A stretch of DNA of 60,000 nt, taken from contig OX442321.1 in NCBI GenBank assembly GCA_949358305.1, positions 3,809,605 through 3,869,604 on the forward strand. The letters are read 5' to 3'. The translations under genes were made by a program, and so were the position numbers. This stretch comes from Strigamia acuminata. Lineage: Eukaryota; Arthropoda; Chilopoda; Geophilomorpha; Linotaeniidae. Under the pieces are notes generated by a model, which made no database searches, was not told the origin of the DNA, and saw only the letters and a list, made by a program, of their open reading frames with translations. Shown piece by piece: positions 44,110 to 55,021 of this stretch. Position 1 is the first letter of the stretch. The number at the start of each line of letters is the position of its first letter.

Positions 44110-44680
44110 ATACTGTTACGATGGGCGGGAATCTGTGGCTCTATCTGGCAGTAGCCAATGAGTAAAAAGCTGAGGGAGGTGATGATCTCGGATCATGGAG
44201 CGATGCCGAAAACGTCATTTTCGGTACTTGTTCCATTTTTAACATGCAATTGCATGTTAACCGTAAGCCTAGTTTTTTGGTTTTTTGGAGTTAGGTATAA
44301 AAGTATATACTTATTATATTATAGGTATAGGTCTTTGTGTATCTTACCTGTTACTATATATAGTGTAGTCTATATAAAGTCGTCGTGCACGGCCATGGTG
44401 CCATTTGTTAACGTCAACTGATTCGGTGAGGAGCTCGAGCGAGTCGAGGCGAGGCGAGGCGAGGCAAGGAGCCATTTTCATCTCATTTTCTGATTTCAAT
44501 TGGTTTGAATTGGTTTGTAGTTTGTACTTTGTACTTTGTACTTTGAATTAGTTTGAAAAATAAAGTTTGAAATGGCATTTCATTTCATTTTATTCTGTTC
44601 TATTTATGTGTTATTGTGCATTTATTTGATTTGCGATTATTTGCGTTGAATATCGGCGTTAGGACTAGGAGTGAGCAGCT
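44110..44680 (+). mobile_element. Candidate solo LTR or promoter-bearing repeat
   Basis: Begins TGTTACGATGGGCGG and has TATA-like words (GGTATAAAAGTATA, GTCTATATAAAG), a GAGCGAGTCGAGGCGAGG run and AATAAA about 210 bp later. This order resembles U3-R-U5 of an LTR. I see no clean CA end, no paired LTR and no target duplication, so this stays tentative. A perfect 22-bp palindrome sits at 44239-44260. Confidence 0.3.
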
Positions 44681-44689
44681 AGGAGCGGA

Positions 44690-45090
44690 CGTACGACGGA
44701 GAGACAGGACAAGGCAATATTCGGCCGTTTGAATTTGAATTTTGAATTTTGTTTTGATGAATTTCGATGGAATTTCAAACGTTTTTTGTCAATTTCCTCC
44801 GAATTTTCGAATTATTCCTATCACATTTTGACCAAATTCTCAATTTTTTTTAATGAATCTCGACTGGATTCCTAAATTATTGAATAAATTTTGACCAAAT
44901 TCCTAACTCCGAGTTCGGTAGGCGCGGACTTGGGAGAGACAGGACAAGACAACGACAAATTGTAATTATCTCATTTGTGAATTAATTATGTTTTGATGAA
45001 ATTCGTTTGAATTTCAAACGGTTTTTGTCAATTTCTTCCAAATTTTCGAATTATTCCTCACATTTGGACCAAATTCTCAATTTTGTTCAC
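44690..45090. repeat. Two-copy direct repeat of about 235 bp
   Basis: GGAGAGACAGGACAAG, ATTTTGTTTTGATGAA, TTTCAAACGTTTTTTGTCAA and TTTTCGAATTATTCC occur in the same order at about 44697-44830 and 44934-45060. Confidence 0.7.
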
Positions 45091-45680
45091 AAATTTTGTC
45101 AAAATTTGTGAAAAAAATTGAGAATTTGGTCGAAATTTATGAAAAAATTGAGAATTTGGTCGAAATTTATGAAAAAATTGAGAATTTGATCACAATGTAA
45201 GAAAAAAATTGAGAATTTGGTCAAAATTTTGAACAAATTCTCAATTTTTGACCATATTCTCAATTTTTTTCACAAATTTTGAACAAATTCTCAATTTTTT
45301 TCACAAATTTTGACCAAATTCTCAATTTTTATCACAAATTTTGAATAAATTCTCAATTTTTTTCACAAATTTCGACCAAATTCTCAATTTTTATCACAAA
45401 TTTTGACAAAATTCTCAATTTTTTTCTTACATTGTGGTCAAATTCTCAATTTGTTCACAAATTTTGACCAAATTCTCAATTTTTATCACAAATTTTGAAT
45501 AAATTCTCAATTTTTTTCACAAATTTCGACCAAATTCTCAATTTTTATCACAAATTTTGACAAAATTCTCAATTTTTTTCTTACATTGTGGTCAAATTCT
45601 CAATTTGTTCACAAATTTCGACCAAATTCTCAATTTTTTTTCACAAATTTTGACCAAATTCTCAATTTTTTTTTTGTCAA
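45085..45680. repeat. 31-bp tandem array that switches orientation
   Basis: Units with TTTTGACCAAATTCTCAATT (plus TTTTTCACAAA) run in tandem at 45235-45675. The reverse complement (TTGAGAATTTGGTC) runs in tandem at 45100-45235. The array is therefore an inverted repeat about 45235, with arms of about 135 bp. A longer unit of about 175 bp is also repeated once inside (45320-45440 and 45470-45600). Confidence 0.9.
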
Positions 45681-45894
45681 ATTTCTAAATTATTTTTGTC
45701 ATTTTTTTTTTTTCATTTTTCCCCAAATTTTGAGATTTTGGTCAAATTCTGGTCAAATTTTTGGCACATTTTTTGTCAAACTTCTGCAAGTTTCTGTCAA
45801 ATTTCAATGGAATAAAATTAATAATAGGTTGTGACTTACAAAATGAAGCAAAATCTCGACCGAAATGGCTAATTTTTAAGTTAAATGGCGCAAA

Positions 45895-46140
45895 TCTTCA
45901 GGAATCTCGTCCGAAATAGCTAAATTTCAAGCTAAATAGAGCAAATCTTAAGAAATCTTGAGAAATCGGGCAAAATCTTTTCCAAAATCGTTCAAAATCT
46001 TCAGCAATCTTGAGAAATCGGGCAAAATCTTTTCCAAAATCCTTCAAAATCTTCAGCAATCTTGAGAAATCGGGCAAAATCTTTTCCAAAATCGTTCAAA
46101 ATCGTTCAAAATCTTCAGCAATCTTGAGAAATTGTTCAAA
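45895..46140. repeat. About 52-bp tandem repeat
   Basis: About four copies of a unit with AATCTTGAGAAATCGGGCAA, AATCTTTTCCAAAATCGTTC and AAAATCTTCAGC. The word AAATC recurs about every 10 bp within the unit. Confidence 0.85.
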
Positions 46141-46159
46141 AACCTTTTGAACAAAATTG

Positions 46160-46545
46160 TAACTTAACGTGCCCTAACCTAACCTAACCTAACCTCCCGT
46201 GCCCTTAACCTAACCTAACGTTACTTAACCTAACCTAACGTTACTTAACCTAACCTAACGCTACGTAACCTAACCTAACCTAACGTTAAGTAAACCTAAC
46301 CTAACCTAACGTTACGTAACCTAACCTAACCTAACGTTACGTAACCTAACCTAACCTAACGTTACGTAACCTAACCTAACGTTACGTAACCTAACCTAAC
46401 GTAACCTAACCTATCGTTACGTAACCTAACCTAACGTAACCTAACCTAACGTGCCTTAACGTAAAATAACCTAACGTGCATTAACGTAACCTAACGTGGT
46501 CTTGCTTGGACGTAACGTAACGTTACGTTAACGTTAACGTTAACG
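46160..46545 (-). repeat. Degenerate interstitial telomere-type array (CCTAA)n
   Basis: Runs of CCTAACCTAACCTAA, the reverse of (TTAGG)n, alternate with CGTTACGTAA spacers, giving a frequent 20-bp or 25-bp super-unit. It ends in a palindromic GTTAAC/ACGTTA stretch. It lies about 370 bp before the start of the duplicated CCAR1 block. Confidence 0.85.
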
Positions 46546-49344
46546 CAACGTGCCTGTATCACAAAAGTATTTTTTTCATTGTAATGTGATTCCACAATTT
46601 TTCTAACTTTGCTTTTCGCAATTTTTACAATCTTTTAAAATTTTAAAAATTTAAAATTTTATTTCGTTTTTTTCCTTGAATTGAATTGAATTTGCACAAA
46701 ACTTGACATTAATAATTTTTTTTTCTCTCTCTTTACAACTCAATGGCCAATAGTCAGTTGGGTTGCCATGGCAACCCCCTTTCCCGCCAATTTCCCCCTT
46801 TCCTTTGTTTCATTCATTTATTTATCGGTTACCGTAGCAACTCCAAAAACGAGAGTAGTGAAATAGAAATGGCAGTTAGCACTTTTCGTTTCGTTTCGTT
46901 TCGAGTGGTTGGTGAGGGAAGGAAAGGGATGGAAAGGGAAGATGGTTAGAGGATTTTATGTAAAATCTTGTGAAATTGGAGAAATTAATGGTAAAGTAGT
47001 CTAGGGTAATTTTAAAATTGCAAAAATTTCAAATTTTAACGAGAAAATCCTATAAAATTATGGACGTTAATGTAAAAATGTATAAATTTTGCAGAATTTA
47101 ACGTAAAGTCGTATAAATTTAGCAGAATTTAATGATTTTATCCTTTAAAATTTCAAAATTTAATGTTAAAATCCTTTAAAATATCAAAAATTTCAAATTT
47201 TAACGAGAAAATCCTATAAAATTATAGAAATTAATGTAAAATTTTATAAATTTTGCAGAATTTAACGTAAGGTCGTATAAATTTTGCAGGATTTAATGGT
47301 GAAATCCTTAAAAATTTCAAAATTTAATGGTGAAATCATTTAAAATTGCAAAAATTTCAAATTTTAACGAGAAAATTCTATAAAATTATAGAAATTAATG
47401 TAAAATTGTATAAATTTTGAGAATTTATTAACAAAATCCTTCAAAATTGCAATATTTAACATCAAAATCCCATAAAATAACACAATTTAAGGCAAAATTG
47501 TTGAAATTTTTCATAATTTAACCTAAGAATTCCCCATAAAACCGTACAAAATTTCTAGAATAAATGGCACAAAATTCCACAAACAAATTTCCAGCAATTA
47601 ACACTAATTACTCGCGCTTTTCCTTCGCAGGTCATTAAGCTCCACCACTCGAAGACATGTACCGCAAATCATGCGCAAATCTCGCCGAAGACGCAGCCGA
47701 AATAAACCCGGGATAGAGAACTTCGTCCATCCAACTCGCTTACTTCATTTTCTCGTGGGCTTAAAAGGAAAAAATGAGACGATGGCCATCGGTGGACCTT
47801 GGTCTCCCTCTCTCGACGGCCCGGACCCCGAATCCGACCCTCGGGTGCTCATCCGAACCGCCATTCGCACCTGCAAAGCCCTCACAAACATCGACCTCTC
47901 AGCCTGCACTCAATGGTAAATCTTCCAAACCCAAACAACCTCAACTTTGTTTTCTTACCTTTCCACACTTGGACGAACCGATTTTTCTATTTCCTCGGCA
48001 AATTGCATGCACCGGGGTCTCGAACTCGCACAAAAAACGCACAAACGGCGGCCATTGGCGAGGAAACGAAGAAAAAAACAATTATTTCGATTATTTTCGA
48101 TTATTTTCGATTATTTTTATTGTTTTTGCACGTGTGATTCTAAGTAGATGCCAGTTTTAAGCGAGGAATTAAAACGATTAAAACGGGCATTTGGTCAGTT
48201 GTAGGGCGATTTTGATTTTGATTTGTTTTTTGCTAACTCGTTTTGATTTCTAGCAGAGACATGATGACAAGGTTGACTATGCTGTGACTTTCTTAACTCC
48301 CCTTATACAGGTATCGCTTTGCCGAGGTCTACTATCGCCGGGGCGAGACGAGCCACAAAGGGCGTTCGGTGCCTGCGCGTGTTGAAACTGTCGTGATTTT
48401 CTTGCCAGACGTGTGGAGCGGTATCCCCACGCGGCTCGAGTGGGATGCCCTTACAGCCAGCTACAAAAAACAGCTGAACAAGAGACTCCGCGACGAGGTG
48501 GAAGAGATGAACGAGAACCAGGCACTGAAAACCAAAATAAAAATTCAAACCAAAGTTGTTACCCCTTTCATTTTATATCACTCTCCATTCAACAATTATT
48601 TTTTAATTTTAAATTTAAATTTAAATTTTTATTATTTTTTTATTTATTATTTTTTTTATTATTATTTTTTATTATTTTTTTCGTTTTTCTGAGAGTTCGT
48701 CCTTAGTTAGTGCGCCCATTGGTTGGAGATATGGAATTAGTTTGTTTTTTTGGTTTTGTTTGTTTTTTGTTTGGTTTTATTTTTTGGATAAACAAACTGG
48801 TTTCATTCGGTGGATGTTTTAAAGACCTGAAACGAAGAAAAAGCTAATTAATTCTTAGGTTTGCGACGTCAGAAATGGAGAAGCGAAAAAGCAGAGTTTG
48901 TATTTGATTGTTTTTGTTTTTGTTTTGGTGCGGAAAATGAACACAAAACGAAAAGAAAATCAGAGATAGAGCAGAGAGGAAAGATGAGATTTTCATTTCA
49001 GGAGCGAAACAAATTCATTTCAGGACGATAAATAGATTGATTAGAGCGATGAATGTTTGACGACTGCCGATGAATGAGTGAATGAGTAAATTGAGTGAAT
49101 GCTTTTTTGGGAACATTTATTTATTTATTTTTGGTTAATTAATTGACAAAAAAGACTCAAAAATTGGACAAAATTGGACAAAATTTGGCTTTTTCTAGGT
49201 GAAAGGAGGATCCGCGGGTGGTGTTATGGGCCCTTAATTTTCATTTTTTTTATTATTATTATTTTTATTTTTTATCATTTCTGTTTATTTAAAAGAAAAA
49301 AGAGAAATTTTTTTTATTTATTTTTTATTTTTTATAAAACGAAT

Positions 49345-49349
49345 TTTTT
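49345..49349 (+). other. Copia target-site duplication, left (TTTTT)
   Basis: Six Ts precede the LTR and six follow it (54029-54034). The empty site in copy 1 has eight Ts before AAAAG. A 5-bp TTTTT duplication, the usual copia length, fits, but the homopolymer prevents an exact count. Confidence 0.6.
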
Positions 49350-49563
49350 TGTTGTTTATTGAATGTTGTATTCCTGTCCGCCAGGTGTCTTTGTCACCTG
49401 TGCACCTGTCACTGACACTGACCAATCAGTGACCCGAATTGTATTTGGTGCTCCACGCACTTTTTAACATCTGTTTAAGATTAAAACCATCACTGTTAAT
49501 ATTTCACCAAAAAGCCAAGCGTCTCCATTTTTATGCCTCCAACATATTAGAACAAAAACTACA
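49350..49563 (+). repeat. 5' LTR of the copia element
   Basis: 214 bp, starting TGTTGTTTATTGAATG and ending AACAAAAACTACA, with TG...CA termini. I read it base by base against the 3' LTR and found no difference. Confidence 0.97.
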
Positions 49564-49577
49564 GGTTATGGGCCCAG
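49564..49577 (+). other. Primer-binding site: half initiator tRNA-Met
   Basis: GGTTATGGGCCCAG begins directly after the LTR. It is complementary to the anticodon arm of initiator tRNA-Met, not to a tRNA 3' end. Drosophila copia is known to prime from such an internal tRNA fragment. Confidence 0.9.
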
Positions 49578-49684
49578 CACGCTTCCACTGCGCTTAAAAA
49601 TCATCAAGTTTTGTACCGGAACATTCGAGGAAGTTAAAAACGAATTTAACACGAACATTCCACAAGAAACAGAACTAAGAAACG

Positions 49685-52600
49685 ATGGCGAACGGCGGCG
49701 GAAATTCAGCTCGAATCGAGGCGTTGGGAAAGGAAAACTTCGACACATGGAAGATCCAGATGGAAGCAATTTTGGATCAACGGGACCTACTCGTGCACGC
49801 GGAAGGTACGTCGAAACGACCAGAGACCATTGAAGGCAACGCGAAACGTATGAAGGAGATCGAGACGTGGGAGAAAAGTGATCGAACAGCCAAAAATGAC
49901 ATTTTGCTAAACATAAAGCAATCTGAACTTCGAATGGCCAAAAATTGCAGCACCGCAAATGAATTGTGGAGGAAGTTGCATAGTGTGTACCAATCGAAAG
50001 GACCGGCAAGAAAAATCACGTTGTTAAAACGACTCGCGACACACAAGATGGCGGACGGAGAAAACGTGGAGAGTCACCTAAAAGAATTCTTCGAACTAGT
50101 AGACAAATTGCTAGACATGGATTTTAAAATGCCCGAAGATTTCACAACGATTCTACTGCTACTGAGTTTGCCAAATTCCTACGACAACTTTCGATGCGCA
50201 ATAGAATCCCAAGATAAATTGCCATCGCTGGAAGTTTTGGAGGGAAAAATCAAAGACGAGTCGATCGCCCGCGGAAAAGGAAAAGAAGACGTGTCGGACG
50301 CCATGATGGCCAGAAAAACGTTCCAAAAACGTAAGCAACCAAAGAAATACGGCGACGAAAATTCGAATTCGACCGAGAAGCCAGTTTTCAAATACAAGTG
50401 TCACGGTTGCGGAAAAATTGGCCACAAAATCGCCGATTGCCGAAGTAAAAGCAAGAAGGAAAGCGCATCAAGAGCCGAGAAATCCAAGTACGAATTATTT
50501 TTCTGCGAGCAAATCGAGACAGCGCTGATAAGCGAGACGTCACGACCGAAAAATTGGTGTTTGGACAGCGGCGCCAGCTCCCACATGTGCTCGAACGATT
50601 CAACATTTTCGACGATCGAATTCCTGAAAAACCAAAAACTGAATTTGGCCAGCAAAGCGAGTACAAAAATCGACGGAAAAGGAACCGCGAAAATTGTCGT
50701 CAACACCGGGAACGGAAATGTGAAGCTGGATTTGGCGGAAACTCTTTTGGTGCGAGATCTACGAACGAATTTGATGTCGGTCGGGAAGATCACAGAACGG
50801 GGACACAAGGTGATTTTCGATGATAAGTCAGCAGAAGTGATAAATCCGAAGGGAGAAATCGTATTCACCGCCGAAAAAAGGAACGGACTGTATTACATCG
50901 TCGACGAGACCGAGGATGCTGCGACTGCAGCGGAAATCGAAGTCGGAACCGGATCAAAACCTGCAAAACCCGCAAGTACGAAAATACAAGAATGGCACAA
51001 AAGACTTGGGCACCTGAACGAGTCAAGTCTGAAAATACTAAACGAAAAGGCGGACGGAATGAATTTGGAAAAGGACGCCAAGCTGCCAACTTGTGAAACT
51101 TGCATCGAGGGGAAGCACGCAAGTACGAAATTTCCTGACTCCACGTCAAAAAGCGAAAAACTGCTGGAACTTGTACACTCGGACGTTTGCGGACCAATGC
51201 CAACAAAGTCCATGAACGGATCAAGATACTTCGTGACCTTCACCGACGACAAATCGAGGTGGTGCAAGGTGTATTTTCTGAAGCACAAAAGCGAAGTTTT
51301 CGAGGCATTCAAATCATTTAAAACGTTTTGCGAGAGGGAAACTGGTTGCGCACTAAAAGTTTTACGATCGGACAACGGGAAGGAATATGTAAATAAGAAA
51401 TTCGACGCATATTTACAAGAAAACGGCATAAAGCGCCAAACCAGCGTCGAACGAACCCCGGAACAAAATGGCGTCTCGGAAAGAATGAATAGAACTTTGA
51501 TCGAGATGGCACGATGCATGTTACTGCAAGCAAAATTGCCTAACTCATATTGGGCGGAAGCAATCAACACTGCATGCCACATCCGAAATAAATGCCCGAC
51601 TAGAAGTTTGGAAAATGAAATCCCGCATCAAGTCTGGACCGGAAGAAAACCGAATGTCGACTATTTTCGAGTTTTTGGAAGCAGAGTCTTCGCGTTGGAC
51701 AAGAAACCGAACAAGGGGAAGTTCAAACCGAAGTCAAAAGAATGTATTCTCATCGGATATTGGGACGGATCGAAGGCGTATCGCTTGTGGTCAAAAAGCG
51801 AAAACAAAATTATAAAAAGTCGCGATGTGAAATTTGTCGAAAAATCGGAAAATGAAACGAATGAAGAATGTGAAGAAAACGATAATAACAATAATTTTAA
51901 TGACATTCTCACCGATTGCAGAACAGATCAAATCGAGAATGGAACCGAAATTTCCGAGGACGAAGTCGAGAGCGCAGGCGAGAACGAGCCCGATAATGAG
52001 GACGAGAGAGAGACGCAACACGAAGAAGCCGAACCTCGTCAGAATGAAAACGCGCAAATAATTCCACGACGATCCTCGAGAACGCCAAAACCTTACCCAA
52101 ATCGAAATGGGGACCCACCCAGAAAGAAATACACCAGAAAGAATCCGACAACAACTAATGAAGTTTTGGACGAAATTGCACAGATAGCAATTCTCGACGA
52201 TCCAACGACAGCGGCCGAAGCTTTGAATGGAAACGACCCACAAGAATGGATGAAAGCGATGAAGGAAGAGTACGACGCTTTAATCGAAAACGAAACGTGG
52301 GAGGAGTGCGACCGACCAAAAGGATATGCACAGCAGCCAGGCATCGATTACTTTGAAACCTACGCGCCCGTCGCACGACCGGGATCAATTCGAATGATGA
52401 TGGCAATCGCAGCCGAGTTGGGATTGACCGTACACCAAATGGACGCGATAACGGCATATTTGAACGGCGAAATCGAAGAGGAAATTTTTATGGAATTCCC
52501 CGAATATTTGGAATTTATTGCTGGAATAAAAATCAAGAAAGGAAAAGTCTGCCGGATGAAAAAGGCGTTATACGGATTGAAGCAGTCGGGTCGCCAGTGG

Positions 52601-53692
52601 TACAAAAAACTGGACGAGAAGTTGCAAAAGCACGGACTGAAGCCAACAAACGCAGACCCATGCGTGTATTACCAAATGAATGGAGAAGTCATCACGCTCG
52701 TCGCAATCTACGTGGATGATTTTATCATCGCAACGAACTGCAAAAGAAACTTGGAGAAATTAAAATCGAACCTGAAGAGCGAGTTCAAAATGAAGGATTT
52801 AGGACAAATTCACTACTGCTTGGGAATCGAGTTTAAACAGGACGAAAAGACGAAATCAATCACGATGGCGCAGAAAAAATACGTTAAGGACATACTGAAT
52901 CGTTTCGGAATGCAAGACTGCTCGAAAAACACAACTCCACTCGACGCAAATCAGAAATTGCAGAAAAACAAGAAAAAGGAGGATGGGACCGACGAAGAGC
53001 TACTGGATCCAGAGAAGTTCCCGTACCAAAGTTTAATCGGATCACTCATGTACCTCGCCGTTTGCACTCGACCCGATATTTCCTACACCGTCAGCGCATT
53101 AAGTCAATATAATACGTGCTTCACCGGAACTCATTGGACAGCAGCAAAACGCGTCCTAAGATATTTGAAGCACTCATCGAATCTCGGGCTAAAATTCGAA
53201 AAGACCGGAAAAGACTTAGTCGGCTACACGGATGCAGATTGGGGAGCAAACTTGGACGACCGTCGCTCGTACACCGGCTACTGCTTTAAACTCGCGAACG
53301 CGACAATATGCTGGGAAGCAAGAAAGCAGAAGACCGTCGCAACCTCGTCGACCGAAGCAGAATATATGGCGTTGGCCGACGCGTCAAAAGAAGCAATCTA
53401 CTTGCGAAACTTCCTAGACGAAATTAAATACATCAACAAGAAGAAAGAAACGACCCTCATTTATAGCGATAATCAGGGGGCACACAAATTGGTGCGAAAC
53501 CCAATTTTTCATTCCAGGACCAAGCACATCGACATTCGCCACCATTTCGTTCGAGAAACATGTGAGCGGGGAGATATCGACATAGAATTCCTGGAGAGTG
53601 AGAAGATGGTCGCCGATGTGTTGACCAAGGGGCTTTTTAAGCCAAAACACGAAGAATTGATCGCCCAATTTGGATTGAAGGAAATTGTTTAA
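49685..53692 (+). CDS. Copia gag-pol polyprotein, RT fingers apparently deleted
   Basis: A 1335-aa frame with gag, protease, integrase, reverse transcriptase and RNase H in copia order. Gag has a CX2CX4HX4C knuckle near 240-253 (CHGCGKIGHKIADC). The protease carries D-S-G with Asp294. Integrase has its His/Cys zinc site (about 437-473) and catalytic Asp500, Asp563 and Glu593. RT has its first catalytic Asp at 920 (HQMDAITAYLNG) and Y-V-D-D at 1009-1012. RNase H has Asp1183, Glu1224/1226 and Asp1262. Odd: between D-R-P-K-G (876-880) and Y-A-Q-Q-P-G-I-D-Y the block of roughly 30-40 residues that copia-family RTs carry there (fingers subdomain with conserved basic residues) is missing, in frame. 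The ATG follows a 121-bp leader after the LTR. All other signature residues are present. Copia normally makes gag by splicing; I did not identify that intron. Confidence 0.95.
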   Translation: MANGGGNSARIEALGKENFDTWKIQMEAILDQRDLLVHAEGTSKRPETIEGNAKRMKEIETWEKSDRTAKNDILLNIKQSELRMAKNCSTANELWRKLHSVYQSKGPARKITLLKRLATHKMADGENVESHLKEFFELVDKLLDMDFKMPEDFTTILLLLSLPNSYDNFRCAIESQDKLPSLEVLEGKIKDESIARGKGKEDVSDAMMARKTFQKRKQPKKYGDENSNSTEKPVFKYKCHGCGKIGHKIADCRSKSKKESASRAEKSKYELFFCEQIETALISETSRPKNWCLDSGASSHMCSNDSTFSTIEFLKNQKLNLASKASTKIDGKGTAKIVVNTGNGNVKLDLAETLLVRDLRTNLMSVGKITERGHKVIFDDKSAEVINPKGEIVFTAEKRNGLYYIVDETEDAATAAEIEVGTGSKPAKPASTKIQEWHKRLGHLNESSLKILNEKADGMNLEKDAKLPTCETCIEGKHASTKFPDSTSKSEKLLELVHSDVCGPMPTKSMNGSRYFVTFTDDKSRWCKVYFLKHKSEVFEAFKSFKTFCERETGCALKVLRSDNGKEYVNKKFDAYLQENGIKRQTSVERTPEQNGVSERMNRTLIEMARCMLLQAKLPNSYWAEAINTACHIRNKCPTRSLENEIPHQVWTGRKPNVDYFRVFGSRVFALDKKPNKGKFKPKSKECILIGYWDGSKAYRLWSKSENKIIKSRDVKFVEKSENETNEECEENDNNNNFNDILTDCRTDQIENGTEISEDEVESAGENEPDNEDERETQHEEAEPRQNENAQIIPRRSSRTPKPYPNRNGDPPRKKYTRKNPTTTNEVLDEIAQIAILDDPTTAAEALNGNDPQEWMKAMKEEYDALIENETWEECDRPKGYAQQPGIDYFETYAPVARPGSIRMMMAIAAELGLTVHQMDAITAYLNGEIEEEIFMEFPEYLEFIAGIKIKKGKVCRMKKALYGLKQSGRQWYKKLDEKLQKHGLKPTNADPCVYYQMNGEVITLVAIYVDDFIIATNCKRNLEKLKSNLKSEFKMKDLGQIHYCLGIEFKQDEKTKSITMAQKKYVKDILNRFGMQDCSKNTTPLDANQKLQKNKKKEDGTDEELLDPEKFPYQSLIGSLMYLAVCTRPDISYTVSALSQYNTCFTGTHWTAAKRVLRYLKHSSNLGLKFEKTGKDLVGYTDADWGANLDDRRSYTGYCFKLANATICWEARKQKTVATSSTEAEYMALADASKEAIYLRNFLDEIKYINKKKETTLIYSDNQGAHKLVRNPIFHSRTKHIDIRHHFVRETCERGDIDIEFLESEKMVADVLTKGLFKPKHEELIAQFGLKEIV

Positions 53693-53804
53693 GAAATATT
53701 GTTTTTAATATTTGAATTGTTTGTGAATGAATACTTTAATTTTTTAAATGTCTGAATTGTTTAAGAAAAATGTTTTGAATTTTAAAATGTAGGAATATTG
53801 CCAT

Positions 53805-53814
53805 TCAGGGGAAG
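53805..53814 (+). other. Polypurine tract
   Basis: The purine run AGGGGAAG lies directly before the 3' LTR, the standard position of the plus-strand primer. Confidence 0.8.
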
Positions 53815-54028
53815 TGTTGTTTATTGAATGTTGTATTCCTGTCCGCCAGGTGTCTTTGTCACCTGTGCACCTGTCACTGACACTGACCAATCAGTGACCC
53901 GAATTGTATTTGGTGCTCCACGCACTTTTTAACATCTGTTTAAGATTAAAACCATCACTGTTAATATTTCACCAAAAAGCCAAGCGTCTCCATTTTTATG
54001 CCTCCAACATATTAGAACAAAAACTACA
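53815..54028 (+). repeat. 3' LTR of the copia element
   Basis: 214 bp, identical to 49350-49563. Followed by TTTTTT and then the continuation of the CCAR1 intron (AAAAGAAATAATTAATG). Confidence 0.97.
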
Positions 54029-54640
54029 TTTTTTAAAAGAAATAATTAATGTTTGATGATGCTAATTTTCTGTTTGTTATTTTTTTTTCGTTCTTTCTTT
54101 CTTCTCTCGCCGCTCCGGCTGTGCAGGATGAAGAAGAAGCCGCGACGGAGGAGATCTCGAAGAAGGACCCCACGCATCATTCGGAGCTTGATCCCAAAAC
54201 AATGAAGGTTGAAATAATAATAATTATTATTATTATTATCGTAAATACTCGCGGATAGTTCTGTCTGTACGTCAGGCAATAAGCCAAAACGACAAGTTGA
54301 CTGAATTGGCAAAGCACTACAGTCGTGTTCAAAAACACTGGACCCTCACTCTGTGCTGGCAATTGAAATTGTGAGTAATTTTGTGTTTTGCCACTAGGTT
54401 AAACACCAGACATCAACAGGTGATGATACTTGTATACCCTTGTAAATGGCGGCAATCGCAAGTAGTGGTCATTTACAATTTTCTGGCAATGACGTAAATA
54501 GCGGAAAAATGCCAGATTGGCTGCGCTATTTCCAGTTATGACTTTTCCACTACACTTATACGTGTATCGGGAGTTTTTATAAGGGAAAAGTCGGTGAATT
54601 AATCACGACAACTGGATGTTATTATACTCTTTCGACACTC

Positions 54641-55010
54641 AAGAGGATCCCTGGAAGCTTGGCTCCCATTGGAAGAGCCATTTCACTTGTGTATTGATAC
54701 AGAAAAAAGAACCAAAACACCAGAAATGCATTATACAGACATACAGATATAAATAGAAGTACAGACATTGCAATCGATTGCCTATTGTTTGGAAATTGCA
54801 TTTTAATTAAAAACAACATAAAACTTTATTTCAAAAATAGAAAACATATTTTATTTCTATTATTGTTATTATTATTATTATTATTTATATTTTTTTGGAA
54901 AAGACTAAAAATCATAGGGAACTACTTTTCCTCGTAGCAGTAATCCAACTGCAGTTCTGAGTAATCAGACTAGGCCAATGGGAGCCAAGCTTTCAGGGGT
55001 CCTCTTGAGT
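54641..55010. mobile_element. Inverted-repeat MITE, family of 21585-22000
   Basis: Left arm CACTCAAGAGGATCCCTGGA with AGCTTGGCTCCCATTGG. Right arm CCAATGGGAGCCAAGCTTTC with AGGGGTCCTCTTGAGTG. The interior has an A/T-rich tract and words shared with the inner element near 21.6-22.0 kb. Confidence 0.75.
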
Positions 55011-55021
55011 GTGGAAAGAGT

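Larger units (their letters stand above)
49350..54028 (+). mobile_element. Ty1/copia LTR retrotransposon, full-length
   Basis: A 4679-bp element with two identical 214-bp LTRs, a copia-type primer site, one long gag-pol frame and a polypurine tract. It lies in the intron between exons 11 and 12 of the duplicated CCAR1 segment, in the same orientation as that gene. The matching intron in copy 1 is an empty site. Identical LTRs mean the insertion is young, later than the duplication. The frame appears to lack part of the reverse transcriptase (see the coding entry), so autonomy is doubtful. Confidence 0.97.

Noticed and set aside
53232-53417. Alternate short frames within the copia element
   Set aside because: Shadows of the single gag-pol frame, without motifs of their own.
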